Assembly (NCBI GenBank): GCA_020445045.1
Contig: JAGRHI010000063.1
Coordinates: forward strand, 1 to 13,080
Length of the DNA stretch: 13,080 nt
Reading direction: 5' to 3'
Origin: Candidatus Competibacteraceae bacterium
GTDB taxonomy: Bacteria; Pseudomonadota; Gammaproteobacteria; Competibacterales; Competibacteraceae
Shown here: piece by piece, positions 12,767 through 13,080 of the stretch
How the letters are laid out: each line of letters begins with the position of its first letter
How positions within the stretch are numbered: position 1 is the stretch's first letter
Notes under the pieces: model-generated
The model's database searches: none
Told to the model about the DNA's origin: nothing
What the model saw: the letters and a program-made list of their open reading frames with translations, nothing else
Translations under genes and position numbers: made by a program

Positions 12767-13080
12767 CTATGGCGCGGCCTGGGGAGTCGATGCAGCTTGG
12801 GAGGCCGGCTTGGTCTGGGAAGCCGGCTTGGTCTGGGTCGCTGGCGCGGTCTGGGAGGCCGGCTTGGTCTGGGAGGCCGGCTTGGTCTGGGAGACCGGCT
12901 TGGTCTGGGAGGCCGGCGCGGCTTGTGGGGCCGGCGCGGCCTGGGTCGCTGGCGCGGCCTGGGTCGCTGGCGCGGTCTGGGTCGCTGGCGCGGTCTGGGG
13001 AGTCGATGCAGCTTGGGAGGCCGACTTGGTCTGGGAGGCCGGCGCGGCTTGTGGGGCTGGCGCGGCCTGGGTCGCTGGCG
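12767..13080 (-). CDS. C-terminal hexapeptide-repeat tail of an unidentified protein (5' end off window)
   Basis: Open frame from the right edge to TAG 12767-12769, 103 complete codons visible. Every sixth residue is Gln: 17 units of the form Q-[TA]-[KA]-[PS]-[A]-[STP] (for example QTKPAS, QAAPAT). Composition is almost only Ala, Pro, Gln, Thr, Ser and Lys, predicted disordered. In DNA this is a tandem 18-bp array. A segment with the unusual unit STPQ...AASAAQ-type block occurs twice, about 220 bp apart, showing higher-order duplication. Such tails occur on granule-associated (phasin-like), nucleoid-binding and envelope proteins; with only six Lys it is less basic than AlgP/H1-like tails. No domain is visible, so no function is assigned. 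Minus-strand reading is preferred to the open plus-strand frames, which would give Trp-Ser-Gly repeats. Confidence 0.6.
   Translation of the reverse strand, partial: PATQAAPAPQAAPASQTKSASQAASTPQTAPATQTAPATQAAPATQAAPAPQAAPASQTKPVSQTKPASQTKPASQTAPATQTKPASQTKPASQAASTPQAAP
12770..13080. repeat. Tandem 18-bp repeat array (17 units)
   Basis: Variants of CTGGGAGGCCGGCTTGGT and CTGGGTCGCTGGCGCGGT repeat every 18 bp with no loss of phase to the window edge. Substitutions keep the minus-strand frame open. The array probably continues beyond the window. There are no unique spacers, so it is not CRISPR. Confidence 0.85.

Noticed and set aside
12770..13080. CRISPR array
   Set aside because: Repeats are 18 bp and directly tandem without unique spacers, and remain in coding phase.
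12769..13080. Plus-strand ORF from ATG 12769 through the repeat
   Set aside because: Would encode Trp/Ser/Gly-Arg repeats with no ribosome binding site; the minus frame gives a normal Ala/Pro/Gln tail with a stop and terminator.

Overview
The window is GC-rich throughout, with the codon use of a high-GC proteobacterium. A catalase-peroxidase, a polyphosphate glucokinase, G/C-rich REP-like intergenic palindromes and SUMF1-fold proteins together suggest an environmental gammaproteobacterium, possibly a Competibacteraceae-like polyphosphate or PHA accumulator. That placement is an inference and is not proven by any marker gene here.

Left part (1-2774): the 3' part of katG (+) converges on a ppgK-type ROK polyphosphate glucokinase (-). 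The 182-bp spacer between them holds a pair of inverted G/C-rich palindromes. The region 2775-3146 contains a likely ppgK promoter with a cluster of ATYGTCA sites and an inverted pair of DnaA-box-like 9-mers.

Middle part (3147-5537): a small membrane-anchored SUMF1/FGE-fold protein (+) is interrupted by an in-frame amber codon inside its second membrane segment. It converges, with stop codons directly abutting, on a solitary AAA_14/DUF4143 ATPase (-). The ATPase start codon lies in the loop of a perfect 8-bp inverted repeat.

Right part (5578-12630, all -): a compact operon that looks like a multi-gene immune or conflict system. Transcription order is a 33-aa ORF with a perfect Shine-Dalgarno (12630-12529), a 46-aa helical ORF (12511-12371), a 778-aa TIR protein with a CHAT-like middle and a degenerate P-loop region (12331-9995), a MoxR-type AAA+ ATPase (10005-9016, overlapping 11 bp) and a 1144-aa three-TM protein ending in an FGE-fold domain (9012-5578). 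The AAA_14 ATPase follows 40-50 bp later on the same strand and may be co-transcribed. The composition resembles the MoxR/vWA/VMAP-type ternary NTP-dependent conflict systems: an effector (TIR), a MoxR chaperone-like ATPase and a partner with sensor-like domains. The classical vWA MIDAS is not recognisable, and the partner appears to be a membrane protein with a probably periplasmic, cysteine-less FGE domain.

Right edge (12767-13080, -): the C-terminal tail of an unidentified protein made of 17 tandem hexapeptides (18-bp DNA repeats), followed by a small intrinsic terminator. No rRNA, tRNA, CRISPR array, transposase or integrase was seen.
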